Of a stretch of DNA of 64,000 nt, positions 56,136-64,000 are shown piece after piece. The position numbers and the translations under genes are program-made. A model generated the notes under the pieces. It saw only the letters and a list, made by a program, of their open reading frames with translations. It had not been told where the DNA came from and did no database searches. Position 1 is the first letter of the stretch, and every line of letters starts with the position of its first letter. The stretch is from Thiomicrorhabdus sediminis (lineage in GTDB: Bacteria; Pseudomonadota; Gammaproteobacteria; Thiomicrospirales; Thiomicrospiraceae), in the NCBI RefSeq assembly GCF_005885815.1, contig NZ_CP040602.1, forward strand, positions 1,999,630 through 2,063,629, given 5' to 3'.

Positions 56136-57920
56136 TTAATCCAAGAAACTCTTCAAACGTTCAGCACGACTTGGATGACGTAGCTTACGTAAGGCTTTGG
56201 CTTCAATCTGACGAATACGTTCACGTGTTACATCAAACTGTTTACCGACTTCTTCAAGCGTATGGTCTGTGTTCATGCTTAGACCGAAACGCATACGCAA
56301 AACTTTTGCTTCTCGTGGAGTCAGAGTGCTTAGCATTTCACGAACGGTTTCGCTCATACCTTCTGAATCCGCCGCATCCTGTGGAGACAGGATATTAGAG
56401 TCTTCAATAAAGTCACCCAATGACGAATCTTCATCATCACCGATCGGCGTTTCCATCGAGATCGGCTCTTTGGCAATTTTCATCACCTTGCGAATCTTGT
56501 CTTCCGGCATTTCCATCTCTTCAGCTAACTCTTCTGGTGTCGGTTCACGCCCCATTTTTTGTAGCAGCTGACGCTGAATACGATTCAGCTTATTGATGGT
56601 TTCGATCATATGCACCGGAATACGGATAGTACGCGCCTGATCGGCAATCGAACGGGTGATGGCCTGACGAATCCACCAGGTCGCATAGGTCGAGAACTTA
56701 TAACCACGACGGTATTCGAACTTGTCTACCGCTTTCATCAAACCGATATTACCTTCCTGAATCAAATCGAGGAACTGTAGACCACGGTTGGTGTATTTTT
56801 TCGCAATCGAGATAACCAGACGCAAGTTGGCTTCGATCATTTCACGTTTTGCTAAACGGGCATTGTTTTCCGCTTTACTCAGTTTCTTGTAAACCGATTT
56901 ATAAACAGAAACCGGCATTTTTTCCGATTTCTTGATCATCGCTAAACGTTTCTGAGCACGAACCACATCAGAGCGAGCCGCTTCCAGTTGTTCGGCTTTT
57001 TCTGGAACCGCTTCAATAATGCGGTCGATCATATTCATATCGGTTTCTGAACCGACAAAAATTTCCAGGAATGTCTTACGAGGAACGCCGATACCACGTA
57101 ATACGGTATCCACCACAATACGCTCTTGCTCACGAATCGCTTTAATGCGGTTTTTGATATCACGGATAGTGCCGTTAGAGAACAGTGGTGTGATCTTAAT
57201 ACCGCGCAGATGCTCTACAACGGCCAGACGCTTTTTCGCCGCGGTTTTAGACTCATAGCCATCAGCCGCTTCGGCTGCCAATGCGGCATCGCTTAATTTC
57301 TTAAGCTTAGCAAGGAACGCATTCAATTCTTCTTCATTGATACCGTCTTCTTTTGGCTCGTTGTTGTCATTATCTGGCGACAACTCTTCAACCGGTACAT
57401 CAACGAGGTCTTCTGGACGGATGAAACCTTGCACAACATCGGCAATCTTACCTTCGCCCTCTTCCATTCTCTCGAAAGATTTTAGAATCGAAATTGAGAA
57501 ATTAGGATAAGCCGCCAAGGCATCAAGCATATCGCGGATACCCCATTCGATACGCTTGGCAATTTCGATCTCACCATGGCGAGTAAGCAGTTCAACCGAC
57601 CCCATCTCACGCATATACATACGTACCGGATCGGTAGTACGACCAAATTCGCCATCAACTTCAGCCAATGCCGACATCGCCGCTTCAGCAGCCGCATCAT
57701 CAAAAGCGCCACCTTCCTGTGTTAACAGTTCATCTTCATCAGGCGGTGAATCGAATAATTTGATTCCAAAATCTTTAAGAATGGTCAGAACCTGACCTAA
57801 CTGATCTTCTTCGATATCATCTGGCAAAACATCGTTTACATCGGCAAACGTTAGATAACCTAACTCTTTCGCTCGCTCGATCAAATCAATTAACTGTTGT
57901 TTTCTTTCGACTTTTGTCAT
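56136..57920 (-). CDS. rpoD: Housekeeping sigma factor RpoD (sigma70)
   Basis: About 594 residues with all primary sigma regions: 1.1 at the N-terminus ([21 protein letters not shown]), 1.2 ([21 protein letters not shown]), a non-conserved insert, region 2 ([20 protein letters not shown]), region 3, and region 4 ending [24 protein letters not shown] at 57920 with GAGG six bases upstream. Last gene of the rpsU-yqeY-dnaG-rpoD group. Confidence 0.98.
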   Translation of the reverse strand: MTKVERKQQLIDLIERAKELGYLTFADVNDVLPDDIEEDQLGQVLTILKDFGIKLFDSPPDEDELLTQEGGAFDDAAAEAAMSALAEVDGEFGRTTDPVRMYMREMGSVELLTRHGEIEIAKRIEWGIRDMLDALAAYPNFSISILKSFERMEEGEGKIADVVQGFIRPEDLVDVPVEELSPDNDNNEPKEDGINEEELNAFLAKLKKLSDAALAAEAADGYESKTAAKKRLAVVEHLRGIKITPLFSNGTIRDIKNRIKAIREQERIVVDTVLRGIGVPRKTFLEIFVGSETDMNMIDRIIEAVPEKAEQLEAARSDVVRAQKRLAMIKKSEKMPVSVYKSVYKKLSKAENNARLAKREMIEANLRLVISIAKKYTNRGLQFLDLIQEGNIGLMKAVDKFEYRRGYKFSTYATWWIRQAITRSIADQARTIRIPVHMIETINKLNRIQRQLLQKMGREPTPEELAEEMEMPEDKIRKVMKIAKEPISMETPIGDDEDSSLGDFIEDSNILSPQDAADSEGMSETVREMLSTLTPREAKVLRMRFGLSMNTDHTLEEVGKQFDVTRERIRQIEAKALRKLRHPSRAERLKSFLD

Positions 57921-58142
57921 GCTTTGCCTCAAATTCTTTTAACAAGTATTTTTGTTAATGAAGGGTTTCGGCCTCTTAAATTAGGCCAAAACGGAAAACC
58001 AAACCGCAAATTATACAAAAACCCGACTTAAATATCACTAAATATCGGTTTTTATTTCTGGGTTTTATTGTTATATATTATTAAGTTAGCTAAAGCCGAT
58101 AATTAGGCTTCAGGCAACCTTAAATGGTTAGCCAATTGCTAT

Positions 58143-59930
58143 TCAGCGATTTTTCGCCAAGGCAATCAAACGCTTTAATTCAGCATCCCCCCAGCCCGAC
58201 CGGCCAAGGTTTTGTTCATCCAACTGAGTCAATATCGCGGCAATCGCCATTTCAAACTCTGCCAGCAGAAAGGCTTCATCATTTGGCAGCTCGGATTGTT
58301 CAACCAAAGCAATCTCTTCACCGTAGCCATTTTGAGCAACGGCATTCAACGCAAATTGCGCATCATATTGGTTCGTTTGCAACTGCTTAACAAATACGCC
58401 CAATACTACATAGTCACGATTGACCGAGTTTACAAGGTCCTTAAGAATTTCTTCGCTAAAAAATTCCGCCCAATGTGGTCTTCTAAGCAATAATCTCACC
58501 ATTTTCAAGGCAATGGTAACGACTTTAATGGCATTTTGCGCCTCAGTACCGGCCTGCTGTTTTTGGTTTTTATAACCACTATTGCTCTGCGCAAACCCCG
58601 AACGCACATTCATCTGCTTTTCAACACGCCAAGTAGGCAGCCCGACAATATGAGCAACACCTTCGGCCAATAAGAACTGATACAAGCCTTGCGCTGATTG
58701 CACATAAGGCTCGGCTAAAGCGACCAACTGTTGGCGCCCTTCTATGCTATTGACCGGAAAAGACAATTTTCCTTGCAAGCCTTGTAATAAAAACTCGGAA
58801 AGTGACAAGGCATTAAGTACGCGTTGATTAAAGCCTGCCACGCCTTCTTTGCGCACCGTACTGTCAGGGTCCTCGCCTTCAGCCAAAAACAAAAACTTGA
58901 CCGAGCGTTCTTTTTCCATCAATGGCAAAGCTAAATCCAATGCCTTCCATGCCGCTTTCAATCCAGCCTGGTCACCATCAAAGCAGAACACCACTTCATT
59001 TACCTGTCTAAACAGAATATCCAGATGTTCCGCAGTGGTCGCGGTACCCAAGGTGGCAACCGCATTACGAATGCCATATTGGGCTAAGGCAACCACATCC
59101 ATATAGCCTTCAACCACCAGAATATGATCGAATTTCTGGCGACTCTGGCGCATTTCATAAAGCCCATACAAGGTATAACTTTTATGAAAAATAGGCGTTT
59201 CCGGCGAGTTAAGGTATTTAGGTTGCTCTTCCGAGGTCAAAACACGCCCACCGAAAGCAATCACACGACCACGTCCATCACGAATCGGAAACATTATGCG
59301 GTTGCGAAAACGATCGTAACTGCGATTAGCATCCTTTTCCACCAGCATACCAACTTCGATCAATTGCTGTTTCAGCTTGGCATCGGCTTTCAGTCCGGTC
59401 TGCAGACTATCCCAACCCGGTGGCGCGAAACCTATGACAAACTCTTTGGCAATTTCTGGACTCAGTCCGCGTTGACGTAGATAAGCCTTGGCCTGTTCCG
59501 AATCGGGGTGATCCCTTAATTGCATACGATAGTATTTGGCCGCCAAATGCATCACATCATAAAGGTCGCGTTGCTTTTGTTGCTTTTGCTGCTGACTTTT
59601 TTGCTGCGCCGGAGACAATTGCTCTCGCGGCACCGGCATACCGTATTGCGCAGCCAGTGATTCGACCGCCTCAACAAAACTGAGGCCGTCATAATCCATT
59701 AGAAACTTCAGCGCATCGCCGCTGGCACCACAACCAAAGCAGTGATAGAACTGTTTAGTGGAACTGACATTGAAGGAAGGGGTTTTCTCATCGTGAAATG
59801 GGCAACAAGCCTTATAACTAGTGCCGGCCTTTTTCAGTGGTACACGCTGGTTAATAACCTGAACGACATCGGCGCGAGCCAAAAGACTCTCGATAAACGA
59901 ACGTGGAATACTTCCACTTTGTTCTACCAT
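58143..59930 (-). CDS. dnaG: DNA primase
   Basis: About 595 residues. CHC2 zinc finger (CCPFHDEKTPSF and FYHCFGCGASGD), primase core and TOPRIM domain (LVVEGYMDVVALAQYG, FCFDGDQAGLKAAWK), and a C-terminal helicase-binding domain. It makes RNA primers at the replication fork with DnaB. The ATG at 59930 has AAGG seven bases upstream. The gap to rpoD is 222 bp, so rpoD may have an additional promoter. Confidence 0.97.
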   Translation of the reverse strand: MVEQSGSIPRSFIESLLARADVVQVINQRVPLKKAGTSYKACCPFHDEKTPSFNVSSTKQFYHCFGCGASGDALKFLMDYDGLSFVEAVESLAAQYGMPVPREQLSPAQQKSQQQKQQKQRDLYDVMHLAAKYYRMQLRDHPDSEQAKAYLRQRGLSPEIAKEFVIGFAPPGWDSLQTGLKADAKLKQQLIEVGMLVEKDANRSYDRFRNRIMFPIRDGRGRVIAFGGRVLTSEEQPKYLNSPETPIFHKSYTLYGLYEMRQSRQKFDHILVVEGYMDVVALAQYGIRNAVATLGTATTAEHLDILFRQVNEVVFCFDGDQAGLKAAWKALDLALPLMEKERSVKFLFLAEGEDPDSTVRKEGVAGFNQRVLNALSLSEFLLQGLQGKLSFPVNSIEGRQQLVALAEPYVQSAQGLYQFLLAEGVAHIVGLPTWRVEKQMNVRSGFAQSNSGYKNQKQQAGTEAQNAIKVVTIALKMVRLLLRRPHWAEFFSEEILKDLVNSVNRDYVVLGVFVKQLQTNQYDAQFALNAVAQNGYGEEIALVEQSELPNDEAFLLAEFEMAIAAILTQLDEQNLGRSGWGDAELKRLIALAKNR

Positions 59931-59939
59931 ACTCACACC

Positions 59940-59948
59940 TTATCCACA
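59940..59948 (+). promoter_or_regulatory. DnaA box (TTATCCACA) just upstream of dnaG
   Basis: Perfect 9-mer, ten bases before the dnaG ATG and touching its ribosome-binding site. Confidence 0.45.
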
Positions 59949-59975
59949 GAAAAATACACAGACCCTAAAACGCAA

Positions 59976-60005
59976 AAAACCCGCAAGTGGTCACTTGCGG
60001 GTTTT
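59976..60005 (-). terminator. Terminator between yqeY and dnaG
   Basis: A 14-bp perfect stem (AAAACCCGCAAGTG / CACTTGCGGGTTTT) with a U run on the minus strand. It splits the rpsU-yqeY part from dnaG-rpoD, as the partial terminator does in other gammaproteobacteria. Confidence 0.9.
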
Positions 60006-60033
60006 CTTGTTAGCTCAATTCAACAATGAAAAA

Positions 60034-60483
60034 TTAGCCGAGTTTCGCCTTAATCAACTTACTCACTTCACCCATATCCGCACGACCCTGCATCTTAGGT
60101 TTAAGCAGCCCCATTACTTTACCCATGTCCTGCATGGTGCTGGCGTCGGTATCTGCCATAGCTTCTTCAATTAATGAGTTGATTTCATCTTCGCTTAAGG
60201 CTTGTGGCATGAAATCCTGAATCACAGACATTTCATAGGCTTCTTGCTCAGCAAGGTCTGGACGATCAGCGTCCACATATTGCTGATGAGAATCACGACG
60301 CTGTTTCATCGCCTTGTCTAAAATAGCAAGGACGCCAGCATCGTCTACTGTCGTTTGATTGTCGATCTCAACCTGTTTAATGGCTGCTAAAAGCGAGCGA
60401 ACTACTTGAAGGCGCTCTTTATCTTTAGCTTTCATGCAGGCTTTCATTTCTGCCGTTAGCTGATCTTTCATTGAAGTTGACAC
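60034..60483 (-). CDS. YqeY family protein (GatB/YqeY domain)
   Basis: A 149-residue protein of the YqeY family: LTAEMKACMKAKDKERLQVVRSLLAAIKQVE, AMKQRRDSHQQY and a C-terminal MGKVMGLLKPKMQGRADMGEVSKLIK, the tRNA-binding-like tail also found in GatB. Function unclear; often next to rpsU. Start: GTG at 60483 has AAGGCGG seven bases before it, better than the ATG at 60471. It starts 12 bp after rpsU. Confidence 0.92.
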   Translation of the reverse strand: MSTSMKDQLTAEMKACMKAKDKERLQVVRSLLAAIKQVEIDNQTTVDDAGVLAILDKAMKQRRDSHQQYVDADRPDLAEQEAYEMSVIQDFMPQALSEDEINSLIEEAMADTDASTMQDMGKVMGLLKPKMQGRADMGEVSKLIKAKLG

Positions 60484-60495
60484 TAACTGACCGCC

Positions 60496-60711
60496 TTAGT
60501 ACATACGTGTTGTACGACGGTTCTCACGAGCTAGACGCTTAGCTAGACGCTTAGCCGCCGCCGCTTTCATACGCTTTCTAGCCCAAGTAGGCTTTTCATA
60601 GAACTCGCGCTTACGAGTTTCTGTTAGAACGCCTGCTTTTTCACAAGCACGCTTGAAACGACGTAAAGCTACGTCAAATGGTTCAGTATCTCTGATTTTT
60701 ACGCTTGGCAT
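60496..60711 (-). CDS. rpsU: 30S ribosomal protein S21
   Basis: A 71-residue basic protein with the S21 pattern: [26 protein letters not shown] and [20 protein letters not shown] at 60711 has AGG eight bases upstream; the longer in-frame extension is spurious. It heads the rpsU-yqeY-dnaG-rpoD group and is divergent from tsaD. Confidence 0.98.
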   Translation of the reverse strand: MPSVKIRDTEPFDVALRRFKRACEKAGVLTETRKREFYEKPTWARKRMKAAAAKRLAKRLARENRRTTRMY

Positions 60712-60897
60712 AATATTACCTATAAACTTTTTCTTTAAGAAATTCATGGCCGCTTCACTACCTACGCAAGAAATAGGCAGGAGCAGAAAAGGCGAATTAT
60801 AAAATTGTAGCCAACTATTTGCAAACTTTTTCAAATGATTTTTATGAGTTTTTGTTAAAATTCAGCCACTTTGAACGCAAACCCATAAGAGTAGAGC

Positions 60898-61923
60898 ATG
60901 ATTGTATTAGGAATTGAGAGTTCTTGTGACGAAACCGGTGTCGCTATTTATGACACAGATAAAGGCTTGGTAACCCATACTCTTTATACCCAAATGGCTC
61001 TGCATGCCGAATACGGTGGCGTCGTCCCGGAACTCGCTTCACGTGATCATATTCGCAAACTGACACCATTGATTCAGCAAACCTTAAAACAAGCCAATCT
61101 AGACCAATCCAATCTGAATGGCATCGCCTACACCGCTGGGCCGGGCTTAATCGGTGCCTTATTAGCCGGTGCTTCGGTCGCGCGCAGTATGGCATTCGCC
61201 CTAAACATTCCTGCCGTCGGCGTACACCATATGGAAGGCCACCTGCTGGCACCGATGCTGGAACAACAACAACCGCAGTTTCCTTTTATCTGCTTACTGG
61301 TTTCCGGTGGACACAGCATGATTATCCGTGTTGATGGCATTGGTCGATACAAGCTGCTTGGCGACACTCTAGACGATGCGGCAGGAGAAGCCTTCGATAA
61401 AACCGCCAAATTGCTCGGATTGGGTTACCCGGGTGGCCCGAAAGTTTCCAATCTTGCCCTACAAGGCAACCCCGATCGCTATAAGTTTCCACGCCCGATG
61501 ATTGACCGTCCTGGATTGGATATGAGTTTTAGCGGCTTGAAAACCTACACGCTTAATACCTGGAATCAGGCGAAAAAGGACAATGATGCCACCGAGCAGA
61601 CCAAGGCCGATATCTGCCGCGCGTTTGAAATGGCGGTAGCCGACACTTTACGCATTAAATGTAAGCGCGCGCTGGAACAAGAAAACCTCAATCGTTTAGT
61701 GGTTTCAGGCGGTGTAAGCGCCAACCGTGAAATTCGCTATCAACTCGACAAACTGATGCAACAACGTAAAGGCGAAGCCTTCTACCCTCGCCTGGAGTTC
61801 TGTACTGACAATGGCGCCATGATTGCCTATGCCGGTGCACAACGCCTATTAGCCGGACAAAGCCAAGATCTGAATTTCGCCACCACACCACGCTGGTCAC
61901 TGGAAGAGCTGCCCGCGGTTTAA
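60898..61923 (+). CDS. tsaD: tRNA N6-adenosine threonylcarbamoyltransferase
   Basis: A 341-residue TsaD/Gcp/Kae1 family protein with [14 protein letters not shown] (nucleotide-fold start), [10 protein letters not shown] (iron-binding His pair) and [13 protein letters not shown], then [13 protein letters not shown]. It transfers threonylcarbamoyl to A37 of ANN-reading tRNAs with TsaB and TsaE. The N-terminus starts at the ATG itself. Convergent with plsY. Confidence 0.97.
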   Translation: MIVLGIESSCDETGVAIYDTDKGLVTHTLYTQMALHAEYGGVVPELASRDHIRKLTPLIQQTLKQANLDQSNLNGIAYTAGPGLIGALLAGASVARSMAFALNIPAVGVHHMEGHLLAPMLEQQQPQFPFICLLVSGGHSMIIRVDGIGRYKLLGDTLDDAAGEAFDKTAKLLGLGYPGGPKVSNLALQGNPDRYKFPRPMIDRPGLDMSFSGLKTYTLNTWNQAKKDNDATEQTKADICRAFEMAVADTLRIKCKRALEQENLNRLVVSGGVSANREIRYQLDKLMQQRKGEAFYPRLEFCTDNGAMIAYAGAQRLLAGQSQDLNFATTPRWSLEELPAV

Positions 61924-61942
61924 AGTGAAATTCATCCCCAAT

Positions 61943-61968
61943 AAAAAGCCGGCAGATGCCGGCTTTTT
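61943..61968. terminator. Bidirectional terminator between tsaD and plsY
   Basis: Stem AAAAAGCCGGC / GCCGGCTTTTT with a 4-nt loop. Confidence 0.93.
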
Positions 61969-61985
61969 TAATTTCTAATAATTGA

Positions 61986-62612
61986 TTAGTCGGCTTTATC
62001 TTTTGCCGCTTTAATCAAACTCTCTTCACCGCGCAGCAAACGCTGAATATTACTTCTGTGTCGCCAAAAGAGAATCAAGGTCATCACAGCCGTCACGGTA
62101 ATCCAAGCCTGCTGTTGATCCGGCTCCGCCAGATAGTAAATATAAACAGGGGCAAGGATGGTAGCCACCAAAGCTGACAAGGATGAAATCTTCAACACCT
62201 TGGCAACAAACAACCAGGTTCCGGCAACCGCCAGACCGATCGGCAACGATAATCCAAACATCACCCCCAGCATGGTCGCCACGCCTTTACCGCCTTTAAA
62301 GCCAAAAAACAACGGATAAAGGTGACCGATAAAAGCGGCAAAACCGACTAAAACAATCGCCAACGGCGCCAGCTCAAGCAGGTGCGCCACTACGACAGGC
62401 AACAAACCTTTAAGCATATCGCCAAATAAAGTGATAGCCGCGGCCTTTTTGCCTTTTTCGCCACCGATACGCAAGACATTGGTTGCCCCGGGGTTACCCG
62501 AACCATCCAATCTAGGGTCAGGCAGGTTCATCAGCTTGCAGACGATAATTGCCGTGGAAATCGACCCCAATAAATAGGCAACTACAATAAATACGAGTGT
62601 TAAAACATCCAT
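61986..62612 (-). CDS. plsY: Glycerol-3-phosphate acyltransferase PlsY
   Basis: A 208-residue inner-membrane protein with the PlsY motifs: GSGNPGATNVLRIGGEKG and FKGGKGVATMLGVMFG. Uses acyl-phosphate to acylate glycerol-3-phosphate, the first step of phospholipid synthesis. Five or more hydrophobic helices. It is divergent from folB. Confidence 0.97.
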   Translation of the reverse strand: MDVLTLVFIVVAYLLGSISTAIIVCKLMNLPDPRLDGSGNPGATNVLRIGGEKGKKAAAITLFGDMLKGLLPVVVAHLLELAPLAIVLVGFAAFIGHLYPLFFGFKGGKGVATMLGVMFGLSLPIGLAVAGTWLFVAKVLKISSLSALVATILAPVYIYYLAEPDQQQAWITVTAVMTLILFWRHRSNIQRLLRGEESLIKAAKDKAD

Positions 62613-62754
62613 TTAACTTCCTTAACCGTCGGATATTTGCATTAAAGAGTGCATGATTTTACTTCAATCAAGGCCAACTCTGCACAGATTCAGACAGGTT
62701 TTTTAGCTAAAAGCCGATATAATTGGTTGTTAACTGATCCAAAGGAGACGGCTC

Positions 62755-63138
62755 ATGAACCTCACCTCTCTACTTTATTCACAGCTCGATACCATCTATA
62801 TCGAAGCCTTGAAGACCCAAGCGATTATCGGCATCTATGATTGGGAACGCGCCAATCGCCAACCGTTGATTTTCGATATCGAAATGGATTTACCGCTGAA
62901 ATCGGCCGCCATGACCGACGATATTACGCAAACGGTCGATTACAAGACCGTTTGTGACCAAGTGATTGAATTTGTTGAAAACAGCGAGTTTGAACTATTG
63001 GAAACACTGGTTGAACAGATCTGTGAGCAGATATTCAGCAAACATCCAACGGTGATGGTGATTCGACTTAAAGTCAGTAAGCCGATGGCGGTTGAACAGA
63101 CCGATACGGTCGGCTTGAAAGTTACCCGGTGTCGTTAA
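62755..63138 (+). CDS. folB: Dihydroneopterin aldolase
   Basis: A 127-residue FolB: IYIEALKTQAIIGIYDWERANRQPLIFDIEM, the Asp-rich TDDITQTVDYKTVCDQVIEFV and ELLETLVEQICEQIF with the catalytic Glu/Lys area. Converts dihydroneopterin in folate synthesis. AAGGAGA precedes the ATG. Its end overlaps the convergent downstream gene by 17 bp. Confidence 0.95.
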   Translation: MNLTSLLYSQLDTIYIEALKTQAIIGIYDWERANRQPLIFDIEMDLPLKSAAMTDDITQTVDYKTVCDQVIEFVENSEFELLETLVEQICEQIFSKHPTVMVIRLKVSKPMAVEQTDTVGLKVTRCR

Positions 63139-63589
63139 TCTCTTGTAAGGCTTTTTGCTCTTGGGCGGTTTTTTTGATCAGCGGAACGATCTGCTCCATA
63201 TGCAGGCATGCCGCATGTTCGGTGATTTTATTTAAACCGTTGAAATCATCTTCAAATTGACGACGATTCTGTTTGGATAGATTGCGCGCCACTTTGTTGT
63301 ATAAGGAGTCGCCATCTGCCAGACGTACCAGCGTAATCAACTGTTCCGGCGCAAGCTGGGTAGAAAACTTCTGAATAATCGCATCATCCGCATAAGCCAG
63401 CTTATTGGCCACCGCGCGATAGGCTTTCAATTTTCGGTGTAAATTTTCAGCATCCAAACCGCTTTGACTTAAACGTTGTGAAATCACCTTGCTTAAAGCG
63501 GCCGTGGCATCCGCAGTCAATTCAAAGGTCACTGGCCCTATTTCCAACTGATACTCACCACTTTTTGTTTTATGTGCTGAAACTTCCAT
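63122..63589 (-). CDS. FliG-C-like protein, first of two in tandem
   Basis: About 155 residues. The middle, IIQKFSTQLAPEQLITLVRLADGDSLYNKVARNLSKQNRRQFEDDFN, resembles the FliG C-terminal motor region (REKILSNMSKRAAEMLREDLE pattern) in spacing and charge. There are no FliG N or middle domains and no obvious membrane segment. ATG at 63589 has AAGAG upstream. It lies 55 bp downstream of another FliG-C-like frame, so they probably share a transcript. The assignment is by eye and moderate. Confidence 0.5.
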   Translation of the reverse strand: MEVSAHKTKSGEYQLEIGPVTFELTADATAALSKVISQRLSQSGLDAENLHRKLKAYRAVANKLAYADDAIIQKFSTQLAPEQLITLVRLADGDSLYNKVARNLSKQNRRQFEDDFNGLNKITEHAACLHMEQIVPLIKKTAQEQKALQEINDTG

Positions 63590-63644
63590 GATCAACTCTT
63601 TGCTTTAATATCGTTGTTAACTGTCGCCATTGCCCAATAAATTT

Positions 63645-64000
63645 TCAAATGTACTGCGTATTCTCATTGATAAACTCGATTTGACCTTTACCCTCCAGCT
63701 CGAACATCTTCATCACTATACGGCGAATGGCATCTTTGGCCTGCTCCTCATCCAACTGGCGTTTGGCTTGCAAATCCATCTCAAGCTGTTTTGCCAAAAT
63801 GGCACCGGAATTATTAATAATCAAGCTATTTAAATCGTTGTCTTCGGCCACCTGCATCATGACCACCAAATCGGCATTATCCAATTCGTGCAATAATTTC
63901 TGTACATCGAGTGCTTTTAATTCCTTAATGCGCAAACCCAATTCAATATAACTGTTTGAGCTAGAGTGTTCCGCACCATCTTCAAGCGCCAACATATTCT
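63645..64000 (-). CDS. FliG-like C-terminal domain protein (cut by window edge)
   Basis: The visible C-terminal 116 residues have the FliG-C form: IKELKALDVQKLLHELDNADLVVMMQVAEDNDLNSLIINNSGAILAKQLEMDL, then RQLDEEQAKDAIRRIVMKMFELEGKGQIEF, which matches the FliG end (VEEAQQEIVQIARRLEEEGKI pattern). An ATG lies at 63995 but the frame stays open to the edge, so this may be the end of a larger protein such as FliG or FliG-like paralogue. Confidence 0.6.
   Translation of the reverse strand, partial: NMLALEDGAEHSSSNSYIELGLRIKELKALDVQKLLHELDNADLVVMMQVAEDNDLNSLIINNSGAILAKQLEMDLQAKRQLDEEQAKDAIRRIVMKMFELEGKGQIEFINENTQYI

Overview
The window looks like a chromosomal segment of a moderate-GC gammaproteobacterium. 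The core genes (leuS, the miaB-ybeZ-ybeY-corC-lnt block, rpsU-yqeY-dnaG-rpoD, class Ia nrdA/nrdB, tsaD, plsY, folB) all read as gammaproteobacterial. The accessory genes (tandem TorF/Gcw_chp outer-membrane proteins, a BigR/SqrR-like ArsR protein, an MNIO RiPP locus) would suit a sulfur oxidiser of the Thiomicrospira/Thiomicrorhabdus/Hydrogenovibrio type. That placement is inferred from gene content; no rRNA is present.

Layout. 1-7.9 kb: the 5' part of leuS, a DUF1451-like gene, then the RNA/envelope maintenance operon miaB > ybeZ > ybeY > corC > lnt on the minus strand. 8.0-20.9 kb: the main accessory region, an all-minus-strand type IV pilin-like locus. It carries seven large prepilin-like genes in two parallel operons, a two-component system embedded in the second operon, a compact pilin gene with its own terminators, and a PglL/Wzy_C-type O-oligosaccharyltransferase gene. 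All seven large proteins share a cysteine/aspartate motif (CPDxDGDG-like) about 70-100 residues from the N-terminus. One protein per operon also carries RTX-like aspartate-rich repeats at its C-terminus. No pilus assembly ATPase, platform protein, secretin or prepilin peptidase is encoded here, so the machinery must lie elsewhere. 21-25.6 kb: general porin, rpsI-rplM, two TorF-type outer-membrane proteins and a ModE-like DNA-binding protein. 25.9-38.8 kb: diguanylate cyclase, CobW-like GTPase, nrdA with an upstream region holding paired NrdR boxes and three DnaA-box matches, then cysQ, nudE, yrfG, tpm, a thioredoxin-like protein, a spermidine-synthase-like protein, uup and nrdB. 38.8-45.8 kb: a chemoreceptor with several HAMP-like repeats, an ECF sigma/DUF3379 pair, a heme-type ABC ATPase and permease, and YihY.

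46-55.8 kb: a fused 5-oxoprolinase. Next is a three-gene MNIO (DUF692) RiPP locus whose precursor carries a Tat-like signal and six ExxCG motifs built by a 39-bp tandem repeat. Then follow a DJ-1 family gene, ctpA, an ArsR-family regulator, a SprA-like putative metalloprotease and an unlisted 36-residue membrane peptide behind a sigma54-like promoter. 55.9-64 kb: tRNA-Ile2(CAU), rpoD, dnaG, yqeY, rpsU, tsaD, plsY, folB and two consecutive proteins with FliG-C-like features, the last truncated by the window edge.

The two best candidates for undescribed biology are the double pilin/RTX cluster (12.2-20.9 kb) and the Tat-routed, repeat-built MNIO peptide (49.6-51.8 kb). Function is inferred in both cases.
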